Below, piece after piece: positions 7,499-15,851 of a stretch of DNA of 64,000 bases. A program made the translations under genes and the position numbers. The notes under the pieces were generated by a model. The model ran no database searches and was not told the DNA's origin. It saw only the letters and a program-made list of their open reading frames with translations. The DNA is from Epilithonimonas hominis. GTDB taxonomy: Bacteria; Bacteroidota; Bacteroidia; Flavobacteriales; Weeksellaceae. The DNA lies in assembly GCF_003730015.1 (NCBI RefSeq), contig NZ_RJTU01000008.1, positions 1 to 64,000 on the forward strand, written 5' to 3'. The first letter of the stretch is position 1; every line of letters begins with the position of its first letter.

Positions 7499-9826
7499 AT
7501 GGATTATCTGAAAGGATTGAATGAGCCACAGTTTGAAGCAGTTACAACATTAGAAGGACCTTTGATGGTTTTAGCAGGCGCAGGTTCCGGCAAAACACGA
7601 GTTCTGACGATGAGGATTGCTCATCTGATAACTAATGGTATAGATCCTTTCAACATTCTTGCTTTGACGTTTACGAACAAGGCGGCCAAAGAAATGAAAG
7701 AACGTATCGCAAAAGTCGTAGGCGTGAGCGATGCACGTTCACTTTGGATGGGAACATTTCACTCTGTTTTTGCAAGAATTTTGAGAAGCGAAGCGCATTA
7801 TCTCGGCTATCCTTCCAACTTTACCATTTATGATGCTCAGGATGCTTTGAATGTCCTGAAAAAAGTCATCAAGGATATGAGTGTAGATGCGGAGGTTTAT
7901 AAAGCTAAAAAGGTTCTTTCGAGAATCTCTCAGTATAAAAATAACCTGATAACTGTCAATGCCTATTTCAATAATCCAGAGTTGATGGAAGCAGACGAAA
8001 GAGCTAATATGAGGTTGATTGGCGAGATTTACCGAAAGTATGTTGAGGCTTGTTTCAAAAATGGTGCGATGGATTTTGATGATTTATTACTGAAAACAAA
8101 CGAATTACTGACACGTTTCCCTGAAGTGTTAGCTAAATATCAAGACAGATTTCGATACATTTTGGTTGATGAGTATCAGGATACAAATCATTCACAATAT
8201 TTGATTGTCAAAGCTTTAGCATCGAAATTTGAGAATATCTGTGTGGTAGGTGACGATGCTCAGTCGATTTATTCATTCCGTGGCGCTAATATTTATAACA
8301 TCCTGAATTTCAAAAAAGATTATCCAGATGCAGTCACTGTTTCTCTGGAACAGAATTACCGCTCGACACAAAATATCGTAGATGCAGCCAATGTAGTAAT
8401 TTCAAAAAATTTGCAACAATTCAAGAAAAATGTTTTTAGTGAAAATGAAGTCGGGGAGAAGATAAAAGTTTACCGAAGCCTTTCCGATGCGGATGAAGCT
8501 AATTTCGTATCGGCCAATATCTTCGAACTTCATAACACTCAACAGAGAAAATTCTCGGACTTTGCAATTCTTTACCGTACCAATTCGCAAACCAGAGCTT
8601 TTGAAGATGCGCTCAGGAAAAAAAATATTCCTTACAGAGTTTATGGCGGCTTGTCTTTCTACCAAAGAAAAGAAGTCAAAGATTTACTGGCTTACCTAAG
8701 GATTTTGATTAATGAAAATGATTCCGAAGCCTTATCCAGAATCATTAATTATCCAGCAAGAGGCATTGGTGAGACCACTCAAAACAAACTGATTGTTTTT
8801 GCAGATGCCCGCAATGTTCCGATAACTCAGGTTTTGGACAATCTCGGATTTTATGCACCGCAATTAGGCTTAAATAACGGAATTATCACCAAGCTTGGCG
8901 ATTTTTGGGCGATGATAAAAGCATTCCAGGTGATGCTGAAAACTGAAAACGTCTATGATGTCGCCATGGAAGTTGCAAAACGAAGCGGTTTGATTAAATT
9001 CTTAAAAGAAGATCAAACGCCGGAAGGAATTTCCCGAGTGGAGAATATCCAGGAATTACTGAACTCGATGCAGGGATTTATTGAGGAACAGAGACAGATT
9101 GAAGACGGCGACCCGAGCCTTTCCAATTTCCTAGAGAATATTGCGTTGTCATCCGATACTCAGAATGATAAAGATGATGGTGATAAAGTATCGCTGATGA
9201 CCATTCACTTATCCAAAGGATTAGAATTTCCCGTAGTTTATCTTGTAGGCTTAGAAGAAAATCTGTTCCCGAGTTTTATGAGCTCATCTACCAGAGAAGA
9301 ACTGGAAGAGGAAAGACGTCTGTTTTACGTTGCATTAACAAGAGCAGAGAAACAGGCTTATTTCACCTATGCTGTTTCACGTTTTCAATGGGGAAAAATT
9401 ACCGATTCTGAGCCTTCTAGATTTTTGAGCGAGGTAGATTCAAAATACATCGAATTTATTAATCCGATGCTGGAAGCGAGATTCGTGAATAATTCCGGAA
9501 TCAGTTCCAACATTTTCGATGAAAGACCTTCTGAACCACGCTTTTTTAAAAAGAAGGAAGAGAAAAAAACTCTGGAAAGAAATGAGACTATTCCTGCGGT
9601 AAAGAAAACATTAAAACCTGTAGCAACTGCTAAAATAATTAATCCAAGCGGTTCATCTTCAGAAGATATAGAAGTGGGCGACAGAGTTCGTCACGACCGT
9701 TTCGGTGTTGGTGAAGTGACATTTCTGGATGGAACTGATCCTCAGAACATCAAAGCCAAGGTCATTTTTGCAAATGAAGGGGAGAAAAACCTTATTCTGA
9801 AATTTGCGAAATTGACGAAGATTTAG
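7499..9826 (+). CDS. pcrA: ATP-dependent DNA helicase, UvrD/PcrA/Rep family
   Basis: A 775-residue superfamily 1A 3'-5' helicase acting in repair and replication-fork maintenance. Motifs in order are Q motif LNEPQFEAV, motif I LAGAGSGKTRVL, Ia TFTNKAAKEMKER, motif II VDEYQDTN, motif III GDDAQSIYSFRGA, motif IV LEQNYRST, motif V MTIHLSKGLEFPVVYLVGLEE and motif VI EEERRLFYVALTRA. The C-terminus has GDRVRHDRFGVGEV, the Tudor-like fold of PcrA that contacts RNA polymerase, which favours PcrA over Rep. The ATG gives the standard MDYLKGLNEPQ opening. It stands alone between FUSC and a repeat-bearing intergenic region. Confidence 0.96.
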   Translation: MDYLKGLNEPQFEAVTTLEGPLMVLAGAGSGKTRVLTMRIAHLITNGIDPFNILALTFTNKAAKEMKERIAKVVGVSDARSLWMGTFHSVFARILRSEAHYLGYPSNFTIYDAQDALNVLKKVIKDMSVDAEVYKAKKVLSRISQYKNNLITVNAYFNNPELMEADERANMRLIGEIYRKYVEACFKNGAMDFDDLLLKTNELLTRFPEVLAKYQDRFRYILVDEYQDTNHSQYLIVKALASKFENICVVGDDAQSIYSFRGANIYNILNFKKDYPDAVTVSLEQNYRSTQNIVDAANVVISKNLQQFKKNVFSENEVGEKIKVYRSLSDADEANFVSANIFELHNTQQRKFSDFAILYRTNSQTRAFEDALRKKNIPYRVYGGLSFYQRKEVKDLLAYLRILINENDSEALSRIINYPARGIGETTQNKLIVFADARNVPITQVLDNLGFYAPQLGLNNGIITKLGDFWAMIKAFQVMLKTENVYDVAMEVAKRSGLIKFLKEDQTPEGISRVENIQELLNSMQGFIEEQRQIEDGDPSLSNFLENIALSSDTQNDKDDGDKVSLMTIHLSKGLEFPVVYLVGLEENLFPSFMSSSTREELEEERRLFYVALTRAEKQAYFTYAVSRFQWGKITDSEPSRFLSEVDSKYIEFINPMLEARFVNNSGISSNIFDERPSEPRFFKKKEEKKTLERNETIPAVKKTLKPVATAKIINPSGSSSEDIEVGDRVRHDRFGVGEVTFLDGTDPQNIKAKVIFANEGEKNLILKFAKLTKI

Positions 9827-9870
9827 AAAGAAACGAGAATCAAGGCAAAAGATTCATGAAAATATTTTAT

Positions 9871-10006
9871 TTAACCACAAAAGGTACAAAACAATTATAG
9901 AAATTAATTCTTGTGAAGAACAAGAAAGAATTACATCATCATAAAACTTTTTTAAGCTTTTGAAAATCCTAGAAAACAAAAAAACTTTTGTGACTTTTGT
10001 GGTTAA
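9871..10006. repeat. Inverted-repeat (REP/MITE-like) element between pcrA and the ABC ATPase
   Basis: TTAACCACAAAAGGTACAAAA (9871-9891) is repeated in inverted orientation at 9986-10006, with 19 of 21 bases matching. A 94-nt AT-rich interior contains a weaker inverted pair around AATTCTTGTG and AAGAAAGAATT. AT-rich flanks outside the arms are also roughly symmetrical. No ORF is present. The ACCACAAAAG-type sequence resembles dispersed short repeats of Bacteroidota genomes. It fills most of the 230-bp gap; nothing else was seen there. Confidence 0.6.
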
Positions 10007-10056
10007 TATTTTAATAAAAAGCTAAAAACAACTCGCTAGAAGCCAAAGGCAAAATT

Positions 10057-10731
10057 ATGATTCGAGCAAAAAATATACATAAATTCTACGGAACACTGGA
10101 GGTTCTGAAAGGTGTTGATATCCATATCAAACCAAGCGAAGTGATTTCCATTGTTGGAGAATCCGGGGCCGGAAAATCAACGCTACTGCAGATTTTAGGA
10201 ACACTGGATAAACCTTCGGAAATTGACAAATTCAATACTGAAATTGCCTTAGACGGCAATTCTTATCTTAAAATGAAAGATAAAGAATTATCCAAATTCC
10301 GTAACAAAAATATCGGTTTCGTATTTCAGAATCATCAGCTTTTACCTGAGTTTACAGCACTTGAGAATGTTTTGCTTCCTACCAGAATTGCCGGTATTGC
10401 CGAAAAAACAGTAATCGAAAAGGCGCATTCCCTATTTGAGGATTTAAACATTGCCGCCAGACTGCATCATAAACCATCCGAACTTTCCGGAGGTGAAGCG
10501 CAAAGGGTTGCTGTTGCAAGAGCATTAATCAATTCTCCAAAAATTATATTTGCCGATGAACCGACGGGAAACCTGGACTCTAAAAATGCTGATGCACTTC
10601 ACCAGTTATTTTTTGATTTGAGGGATAAATACCAGCAGACCTTTGTAATCGTGACGCACAATCCTATTCTCGCAGAGAGCACAGACAGGAAGCTGGTGAT
10701 GAAAGACGGACAGATTATCAACAATCTCTAA
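10057..10731 (+). CDS. ABC transporter ATP-binding protein, LolD/MacB-type
   Basis: A 224-residue ATPase subunit. Walker A is [14 protein letters not shown] near residue 36, the Q loop is [18 protein letters not shown], the signature is [15 protein letters not shown] near residue 143, Walker B is [13 protein letters not shown], and the H loop is VTHNP. The [14 protein letters not shown] segment and overall length fit the LolD/MacB/FtsE group that drives lipoprotein release or mechanotransmission. No permease gene is adjacent, so its partner must be encoded elsewhere. radC follows after 15 nt in the same frame, suggesting co-transcription without functional linkage. Confidence 0.9.
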   Translation: MIRAKNIHKFYGTLEVLKGVDIHIKPSEVISIVGESGAGKSTLLQILGTLDKPSEIDKFNTEIALDGNSYLKMKDKELSKFRNKNIGFVFQNHQLLPEFTALENVLLPTRIAGIAEKTVIEKAHSLFEDLNIAARLHHKPSELSGGEAQRVAVARALINSPKIIFADEPTGNLDSKNADALHQLFFDLRDKYQQTFVIVTHNPILAESTDRKLVMKDGQIINNL

Positions 10732-10746
10732 TTAGTTCCAACCACT

Positions 10747-11424
10747 TTGAGCATAAAATCCCTTGCGGAAGACGACCGCCCAAGAGAAAAATTCCTGCTG
10801 AAAGGAAAAGCTGCAGTTTCGGATTCGGAACTGTTAGCCATCATTATGGGCAGTGGAAATCGTGAGGAGTCCGCTGTTGAATTGGCAAGAAGAATTTTAT
10901 ATTCGGTGGAAAACAATTGGCACAGACTAAGTCAGCTCAACATAAAAGATCTGATGAAATTTAAAGGCGTAGGCGAGGCCAAAGCCATTTCTATTGCTAC
11001 TGCTCTGGAAATTGGAAACAGGAAATCTCAGCAGGAAGTTTTAGAAAGACAACAAATTACTAGCAGCCGAGAGGCTTTTGAGATACTGCAACCTCATCTT
11101 TCTGACTTGCAAACGGAAGAATTCTGGGTTATTTTTTTAAACCATCAGAATAAAATTCTCTATAAAAACTGTCTTTTCCGTGGCGGAATTGCAAGTTCTG
11201 TTGCTGATGTACGAGTTATTTTCAAGACAGCTATCGAGCATTTTTCTACCGGCATTATCATCGCTCATAATCATCCTGCTGGTAGTCTGAAGCCTAGTCA
11301 ACAGGACATTAATATTACCAATAAAATAAAGGAAGCCGGAAAACTGCTGGATATCGAATTGCTAGATCATCTGATTATTGCTCAGAATAAATTTTACAGT
11401 TTCAAAGAAGAAGGGATTTTATAA
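10747..11424 (+). CDS. radC: RadC/YeeS-family JAB1/MPN domain protein
   Basis: A 225-residue RadC protein with an N-terminal helix-hairpin-helix (KDLMKFKGVGEAKAISIATALEIG, around residue 65) and a C-terminal JAMM metal site, AHNHPAGSLKPSQQD, near residue 173. The start must lie after the ABC gene stop at 10731, which is in the same frame. The only plausible codon is TTG at 10747, which yields the standard MSIKSLAEDDRPREK opening. The family was once linked to DNA repair, but its biochemical role is unsettled. Its stop overlaps the next ATG (TAATG). Confidence 0.93.
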   Translation: MSIKSLAEDDRPREKFLLKGKAAVSDSELLAIIMGSGNREESAVELARRILYSVENNWHRLSQLNIKDLMKFKGVGEAKAISIATALEIGNRKSQQEVLERQQITSSREAFEILQPHLSDLQTEEFWVIFLNHQNKILYKNCLFRGGIASSVADVRVIFKTAIEHFSTGIIIAHNHPAGSLKPSQQDINITNKIKEAGKLLDIELLDHLIIAQNKFYSFKEEGIL

Positions 11425-12326
11425 TGATAAAACGACTGAAATATCACGAAATTGATTTTAATAAATATAATGCTTGTATAGAAAATTCTTTACAAAATTC
11501 GGATTATGCACAAAGAGAATTTCTGGATATCGTAACAGGAAAAAGTTGGGAATTAATCATTTATGATGATTATGAAGCTGTAATGCCTGTTCCTTTGATA
11601 GTCAAATTTGGTTTTAAAATTGTTCTAATGCCAAAACTTTGTCAACAATTGGGAATATTCTCCAATCAGGATTCTGTATATATTAATAATCTATTCTATA
11701 ATTATCTTACAAAAAATTACATTGTTTTATTTTATGCTTTTAATGGAAATAATGAAGTTTCAAATATTGGATTGAAAAAATCTTACATTATTCCAAAAGA
11801 TCAATATTCTGAAGTCAAAAAAAGATATAGTATCCACAGAAGGAGAAATGTAAGGATAATTGGTGATTTGGAAAACAATATCATATTTCGCAATAGTTTA
11901 AAATCCGAAGACAGGACATTTTTTGTGGAAAATATTAAGGGAATCAAAAATAAGGAAGATGCCAGTATTTATTTTGATTTGATGCAAACTTTGTATGAGC
12001 AAAAACTTATGAATATTGAGATCCTAGGATATAAAAATCAAATAGAATCTATGGCTGGTTTGTATTGTGGTAAAACCAGTCATTATCTCAGTCTTTTCGT
12101 TAATAAAAACCCTTTATCTAACACCAATATTCCATCTATAGTTATTGATAATTACTTAAAAAAAACTATTGCAGATCAAGATTTTGATTTTATGGGAAGT
12201 GATGTAGAAAACGTTGCAAAATTCAATGAACGATTTGGTGCTATAGCTTACAAATATCCTATTGTTTCTAACAGTAAAAAAGAAGTATTGATTCAAATTC
12301 TGAAGAAAATCTTCTTTCTTAGATAA
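11424..12326 (+). CDS. FemAB/GNAT-like acyltransferase of unknown substrate
   Basis: A 300-residue protein, overlapping radC by one base. The C-terminal half carries FDFMGSDVENVAKFNERFGA, matching the DFxGS...F..FGA pattern of FemAB-related GNAT-fold proteins in Bacteroidota. The middle has SVEKKRYSIHRRRNVRI-like basic text and a MAGLYCGKTSHYLSLFV core strand pair. FemAB-type enzymes transfer amino acids or acyl groups onto peptidoglycan or glycans. No catalytic assignment is possible here, and the base composition is AT-richer than radC. Confidence 0.5.
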   Translation: MIKRLKYHEIDFNKYNACIENSLQNSDYAQREFLDIVTGKSWELIIYDDYEAVMPVPLIVKFGFKIVLMPKLCQQLGIFSNQDSVYINNLFYNYLTKNYIVLFYAFNGNNEVSNIGLKKSYIIPKDQYSEVKKRYSIHRRRNVRIIGDLENNIIFRNSLKSEDRTFFVENIKGIKNKEDASIYFDLMQTLYEQKLMNIEILGYKNQIESMAGLYCGKTSHYLSLFVNKNPLSNTNIPSIVIDNYLKKTIADQDFDFMGSDVENVAKFNERFGAIAYKYPIVSNSKKEVLIQILKKIFFLR

Positions 12327-12353
12327 ATAATTTATTTTCTAATCAAAAATCCT

Positions 12354-12361
12354 TAATTTTG
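12354..12361 (+). promoter_or_regulatory. -7 promoter element upstream of the membrane-anchored protein and ppa
   Basis: TAATTTTG matches TANNTTTG. The predicted transcription start is near 12366, giving a leader of about 12 nt for the gene at 12378. No clear -33 element was found. Confidence 0.45.
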
Positions 12362-12377
12362 CAGTCCGATTTGAGAT

Positions 12378-12887
12378 ATGTTTGATTCAGATTATTTACC
12401 TTACGCTGTTGCAGCTATCATCGCTTTTCCATTTTTGGTTTTTGCAAAACAGTTTGTGAATGCCTTTGTGAGGCTCAAAAAACAGGAAATTAATTTTCTA
12501 GCTACCAAATCCAATAATGAAATAAAATTCCATGCTCTGGAAAGAATGACACTATTTCTGGAGCGTTTGAAACCTTCTAACCTCGTCATGAAGTTTGACA
12601 AAAATCTGAAGCCGCACGAGTTTGTGTACCTCACAGAAAAAAACATCAATGAAGAATTCGAATATAACGCTTCCCAGCAATTGTACATTTCAAGATCTTC
12701 TTGGCAGGATATTGTAACAAGTAAAAATAATGTCACGCAACTTTTGAGGAAAACCTATGAAGAGCTGAATGAAAACTCTGGATTGGAAGATTTCAAAACA
12801 GTATTTCTGATGAGCTATGTAAATTCGGAAGATTATATCTCAGACACTATCGAAAATCTAAGAAAAGAACTAAACAAAATAATATAA
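12378..12887 (+). CDS. Membrane-anchored protein, DUF7935-like
   Basis: A 169-residue protein with one N-terminal transmembrane segment (YAVAAIIAFPFLVFAKQFVNAFV, about residues 8-30). A cytoplasmic helical region follows, containing RMTLFLERLKPSNLV and ISRSSWQDIVTSKNNVTQLL. Small proteins of this design precede the inorganic pyrophosphatase gene in related Flavobacteriia; DUF7935 is my best recollection of the family, not a verified match. It is separated from ppa by 6 nt, so the two are co-transcribed. The function is unknown. Confidence 0.6.
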   Translation: MFDSDYLPYAVAAIIAFPFLVFAKQFVNAFVRLKKQEINFLATKSNNEIKFHALERMTLFLERLKPSNLVMKFDKNLKPHEFVYLTEKNINEEFEYNASQQLYISRSSWQDIVTSKNNVTQLLRKTYEELNENSGLEDFKTVFLMSYVNSEDYISDTIENLRKELNKII

Positions 12888-12893
12888 ATAAAC

Positions 12894-13505
12894 ATGATTC
12901 CTAATTTTAAAGCACATCCTTGGCACGGGATCTCTGCCGGAGAAAAAGCGCCTGAGGTGGTAAACGTTTTTGTAGAAATTGTTCCTACAGATACTATAAA
13001 ATATGAAGTAGACAAGGAAACAGGATATCTGAAAGTAGATCGTCCTCAGAAATTTTCCAATATCATTCCAGCATTGTATGGCTTTATCCCGAGAACATAT
13101 TGCGAAGAAGAAGTAAAAAATCTTGCAGTGGCTACAGGTGCTACAGACATTACAGAAGGAGACCACGATCCGTTGGATATTTGCGTTTTGAGCTCCCACA
13201 ATATCACTTCTGGAAACATTTTGATGGAAGCTATTCCAATCGGTGGATTCCAGATGATTGACAAAGGAGAAGCAGATGATAAGATTATCGCTGTATTGGT
13301 AGAAGATCAGGTTTACGGACACATCAGAGATATTTCGGAATTACCAAAAGCAGAAGTCAATCGTTTGCTTCACTATTTTTTGAGTTATAAAAACCTGCCA
13401 ACTGAACCTGCAAAAGTTAAAATCGACTTGGTTTATGGGGCAGAACACGCTAAAAAAGTGATTTTAGCTTCACAAAAAGATTACACGGACAATTACGCTA
13501 AGTAA
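12894..13505 (+). CDS. ppa: Inorganic pyrophosphatase, family I
   Basis: A 203-residue soluble enzyme hydrolysing pyrophosphate to phosphate, pulling biosynthetic reactions forward. Family I features are visible: EIVPTDTIKYEVDKETG near residue 27, ALYGFIPRTYC, and the metal-binding signature GDHDPLDICVL near residue 95, a D-H-D-P-L-D form of the DGDPLD motif. The later DDKIIAVL and KLNRLLHYF-like region is also typical. It is the last gene of its operon, followed by a terminator. Confidence 0.95.
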   Translation: MIPNFKAHPWHGISAGEKAPEVVNVFVEIVPTDTIKYEVDKETGYLKVDRPQKFSNIIPALYGFIPRTYCEEEVKNLAVATGATDITEGDHDPLDICVLSSHNITSGNILMEAIPIGGFQMIDKGEADDKIIAVLVEDQVYGHIRDISELPKAEVNRLLHYFLSYKNLPTEPAKVKIDLVYGAEHAKKVILASQKDYTDNYAK

Positions 13506-13518
13506 TTATAAACAATAA

Positions 13519-13551
13519 AAAATGTCATCTCCAAGAGGTGGCATTTTTTTT
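13519..13551 (+). terminator. Rho-independent terminator of ppa
   Basis: AATGTCATCTC pairs with GAGGTGGCATT (two G-T wobbles) around a short loop and is followed by nine or more T residues. Confidence 0.85.
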
Positions 13552-13578
13552 TTAAATAAGACCGCCTTGTTATTTTTG

Positions 13579-13717
13579 GGCGCCTAGATCCGTCCTCCAT
13601 TCCCGCTTTTTTCTGTCATTGCGGATACCGTTCATCCAAATGTAGAAACTTTGTATAATCGCAATAACAGAAAAAGAGCTCCATTCAGGCCGGGGCGCGC
13701 TTCGCCAAGTAGGCGTC
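13579..13717. repeat. GC-rich palindromic element downstream of ppa
   Basis: A 139-bp island clearly richer in G and C than its surroundings. The ends are inverted (GGCGCCTA at 13579-13586, TAGGCGTC at 13710-13717). Nested inside is a long stem: 13605-13623 (GCTTTTTTCTGTCATTGCG) against 13660-13679 (CGCAATAACAGAAAAAGAGC), almost fully complementary. A second GC-rich patch, CAGGCCGGGGCGCGC, lies near the right end. It has no ORF. It resembles dispersed REP-type or RNA-structured repeats I recall from Chryseobacterium genomes and separates convergent ppa and mgtE. Confidence 0.6.
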
Positions 13718-13745
13718 TTGTGTCATACAAAGAAAGTTTAAACTC

Positions 13746-15044
13746 CTAAAGAAGCTTTCCGGTAAGGAATAATCCGGCAACGGAGAAATAAATAATAAGT
13801 CCAGTTACATCAACTAAAGTAGCCACAAAAGGTGCGGAAGAAGTCGCAGGGTCTAGTTTCAGCTTTTTAAGAATGAAAGGAACCATAGATCCGGAAAGTG
13901 TTCCCCAAAGAACAATCGCAATGAGTGAAACTCCAACACTCAAACCTACAAATGCCCAGTAATCTCCATAGTTAAACAATCCTATTTCGTGCCAGATCAT
14001 AATTCTCAAAAAGCCGATAATCCCAAGAATACTTCCCAGGAATAATCCTGTGAAGATTTCCTTTTTCATCACATACCACCAGTCTTTCAGGCCAATTTCC
14101 TGAAGCGCCATTGCACGGATAATCAATGTTGCAGCCTGTGACCCAGAATTTCCGCCACTGGAAATAATCAATGGGACAAACAATGCCAGTACAACCGCTT
14201 TCTGTATTTCATCCTCAAAATAACCCATTGCCGAAGCGGTAAGCATTTCTGAAAAAAATAAAATAATCAGCCACATTCCTCTCTTCTTTACCATTTCTAG
14301 CAAAGAAGTCTGGGTGTACGGAACATCCAGCGCTTCCAGACCACCAAATTTTTGGATGTCTTCCGTATTCTGCTGTTCGATCTGATCCAAGATATCGTCT
14401 ATGGTCACAATGCCCACCAAGACTCCATTTTCCGTAATGATTGGAAGTGCACTTCGGTCATATTTTTCAAAATACGGAACCGCATTTTCTTTGGAAGTTG
14501 TTGTGGTGATTGCTACGAACTGATTGTCACACAGTTCTGATATCATCTGTTCTTCATCTGCCAGCAAAAGAGAGCCAATCGTGATATCATCTATCAGGCG
14601 GTTTCGCTCATCTACCACATAAAGAAAATTGAGCGTCTCTACTTTTTTCCCTACTTTTTTAATCTGCTGAAAACATCTTTTAACCGTCCATTCTTTTCGG
14701 ATCTGGACATAATAAGGAGTCATCAGACGCGCAATGGAATCTGCCTCGTAACCGAGAAGTTTCAGTGCCACGCGTCTTTCCTGCGGATTCAGCAGGTTAA
14801 TGGAATATTTTATAAGTTCATCGGGAAAATCTTCAAATAGATGAGTTCTGTCATCGGGAGACATCTCGTTCAGGATGTCAGAAACTTCGTGGCTTGCGAT
14901 ACTTCTGATGGTATCTTCCTGAAAGTCAGGATCCAAATGCGAGAATACTTCCGCCTTTTCAGATTTCGGAAGTTTCAGAAACTGCAGGATGCGTTCCTCG
15001 GCGGGCAATTTGCTCAGAGTTTCTGCGACGTCCGCAGCGTTCAA
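13746..15044 (-). CDS. mgtE: Magnesium transporter MgtE
   Basis: A 432-residue MgtE channel subunit. It has an N-terminal superhelical MgtE_N domain ([17 protein letters not shown] onward), paired CBS domains ([15 protein letters not shown] near residue 106 and [21 protein letters not shown] near residue 195), and five C-terminal membrane helices containing the family signature [19 protein letters not shown] and [17 protein letters not shown], which line the Mg2+ pore. No ATG exists near the 5' end. TTG at 15044 is the best conventional start, with an in-frame TAA 13 codons upstream. The protein is thus slightly short at its N-terminus. Confidence 0.93.
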   Translation of the reverse strand: MNAADVAETLSKLPAEERILQFLKLPKSEKAEVFSHLDPDFQEDTIRSIASHEVSDILNEMSPDDRTHLFEDFPDELIKYSINLLNPQERRVALKLLGYEADSIARLMTPYYVQIRKEWTVKRCFQQIKKVGKKVETLNFLYVVDERNRLIDDITIGSLLLADEEQMISELCDNQFVAITTTTSKENAVPYFEKYDRSALPIITENGVLVGIVTIDDILDQIEQQNTEDIQKFGGLEALDVPYTQTSLLEMVKKRGMWLIILFFSEMLTASAMGYFEDEIQKAVVLALFVPLIISSGGNSGSQAATLIIRAMALQEIGLKDWWYVMKKEIFTGLFLGSILGIIGFLRIMIWHEIGLFNYGDYWAFVGLSVGVSLIAIVLWGTLSGSMVPFILKKLKLDPATSSAPFVATLVDVTGLIIYFSVAGLFLTGKLL

Positions 15045-15143
15045 TATGATTTCTTGATTCTCGATTTTTAGAATTTTGCTTTACAAAAGTATTAAAAAAC
15101 TTAGTAATAATCGAGTAAAACGGGTATTAAAATTCTGTAATAA

Positions 15144-15728
15144 TCAGATGGGTTTATGTGTACTTGCTGATCGGTTTTTCAGTTCTTTGCTGATTTTTCT
15201 TAAGGCACCTTTCGTACCTATAATTACTGAGTTTTCTGCAGTTCCAAGCATTCTGCCATTTCCTTTGTAAGTATCATAAGCAGCTTCCATCACAAAATCA
15301 CCTTCAGCGTTATACAGCTTCATGCTTACAATAACCTGATTAGAAAAAACATATTTTCCAAAACCGACTTTGAAATATTTCACTTTAGGAATAACTGCGA
15401 TATCAGCATTATTATTTTTGCAGATTTCTTTTACCGTACCAGTGTCTACATCATCAAAAGAAATAGGTGTATCTACTTTAAGATATTTTAGATTTCCCAT
15501 AGATTTCATCTGGTCCGAAGTGGCTGTGTAAAAAGCAGAGTAAGTAGCCTCTTTGATTTCAGAAATATCAGGAAAAACTTCAGGATTGAAATAAAGAACT
15601 GTTTTAACCTTGGATATTTTTGCGTTTTTGTTAAAGTACAGAAGGCTGTCTCCAAAATTTGCACAGGAAGATAGGAGAGTGAAAGCAAGAGCCGAATAAA
15701 AATAGAAGGGGTAGAGTACTTTTTTCAT
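15144..15728 (-). CDS. Putative lipoprotein of unknown function
   Basis: Starting at the second methionine (MKKVLYPFYFYSALAFTLLSSC) gives a 194-residue protein with a basic n-region, hydrophobic core and LLSSC lipobox, so it should be a lipidated envelope protein. The upstream ATG at 15752 would add eight residues ahead of a normal signal peptide and is less likely. The mature part alternates polar and hydrophobic strands (VKTVLYFNPEVFPDISEI, ADIAVIPKVKYFKVGF). No recognised domain was found. Confidence 0.6.
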   Translation of the reverse strand: MKKVLYPFYFYSALAFTLLSSCANFGDSLLYFNKNAKISKVKTVLYFNPEVFPDISEIKEATYSAFYTATSDQMKSMGNLKYLKVDTPISFDDVDTGTVKEICKNNNADIAVIPKVKYFKVGFGKYVFSNQVIVSMKLYNAEGDFVMEAAYDTYKGNGRMLGTAENSVIIGTKGALRKISKELKNRSASTHKPI

Positions 15729-15807
15729 TATCACGTACAAAATTACAATCAATATATGATATAATAGATATTTTTTTAAGAAAATTTAACATTATAATAA
15801 AAAGAAA

Positions 15808-15829
15808 AACTGCCTATAAGTAGGCAGTT
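15808..15829 (-). terminator. Terminator of the type IX-secreted protein gene
   Basis: A perfect 9-bp stem AACTGCCTA/TAGGCAGTT with loop TAAG, followed on the minus strand by TTTTCTTTTT. It lies 23 nt past the stop at 15852. Confidence 0.85.
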
Positions 15830-15851
15830 CAAAAGTCATGGTTATTAATTT

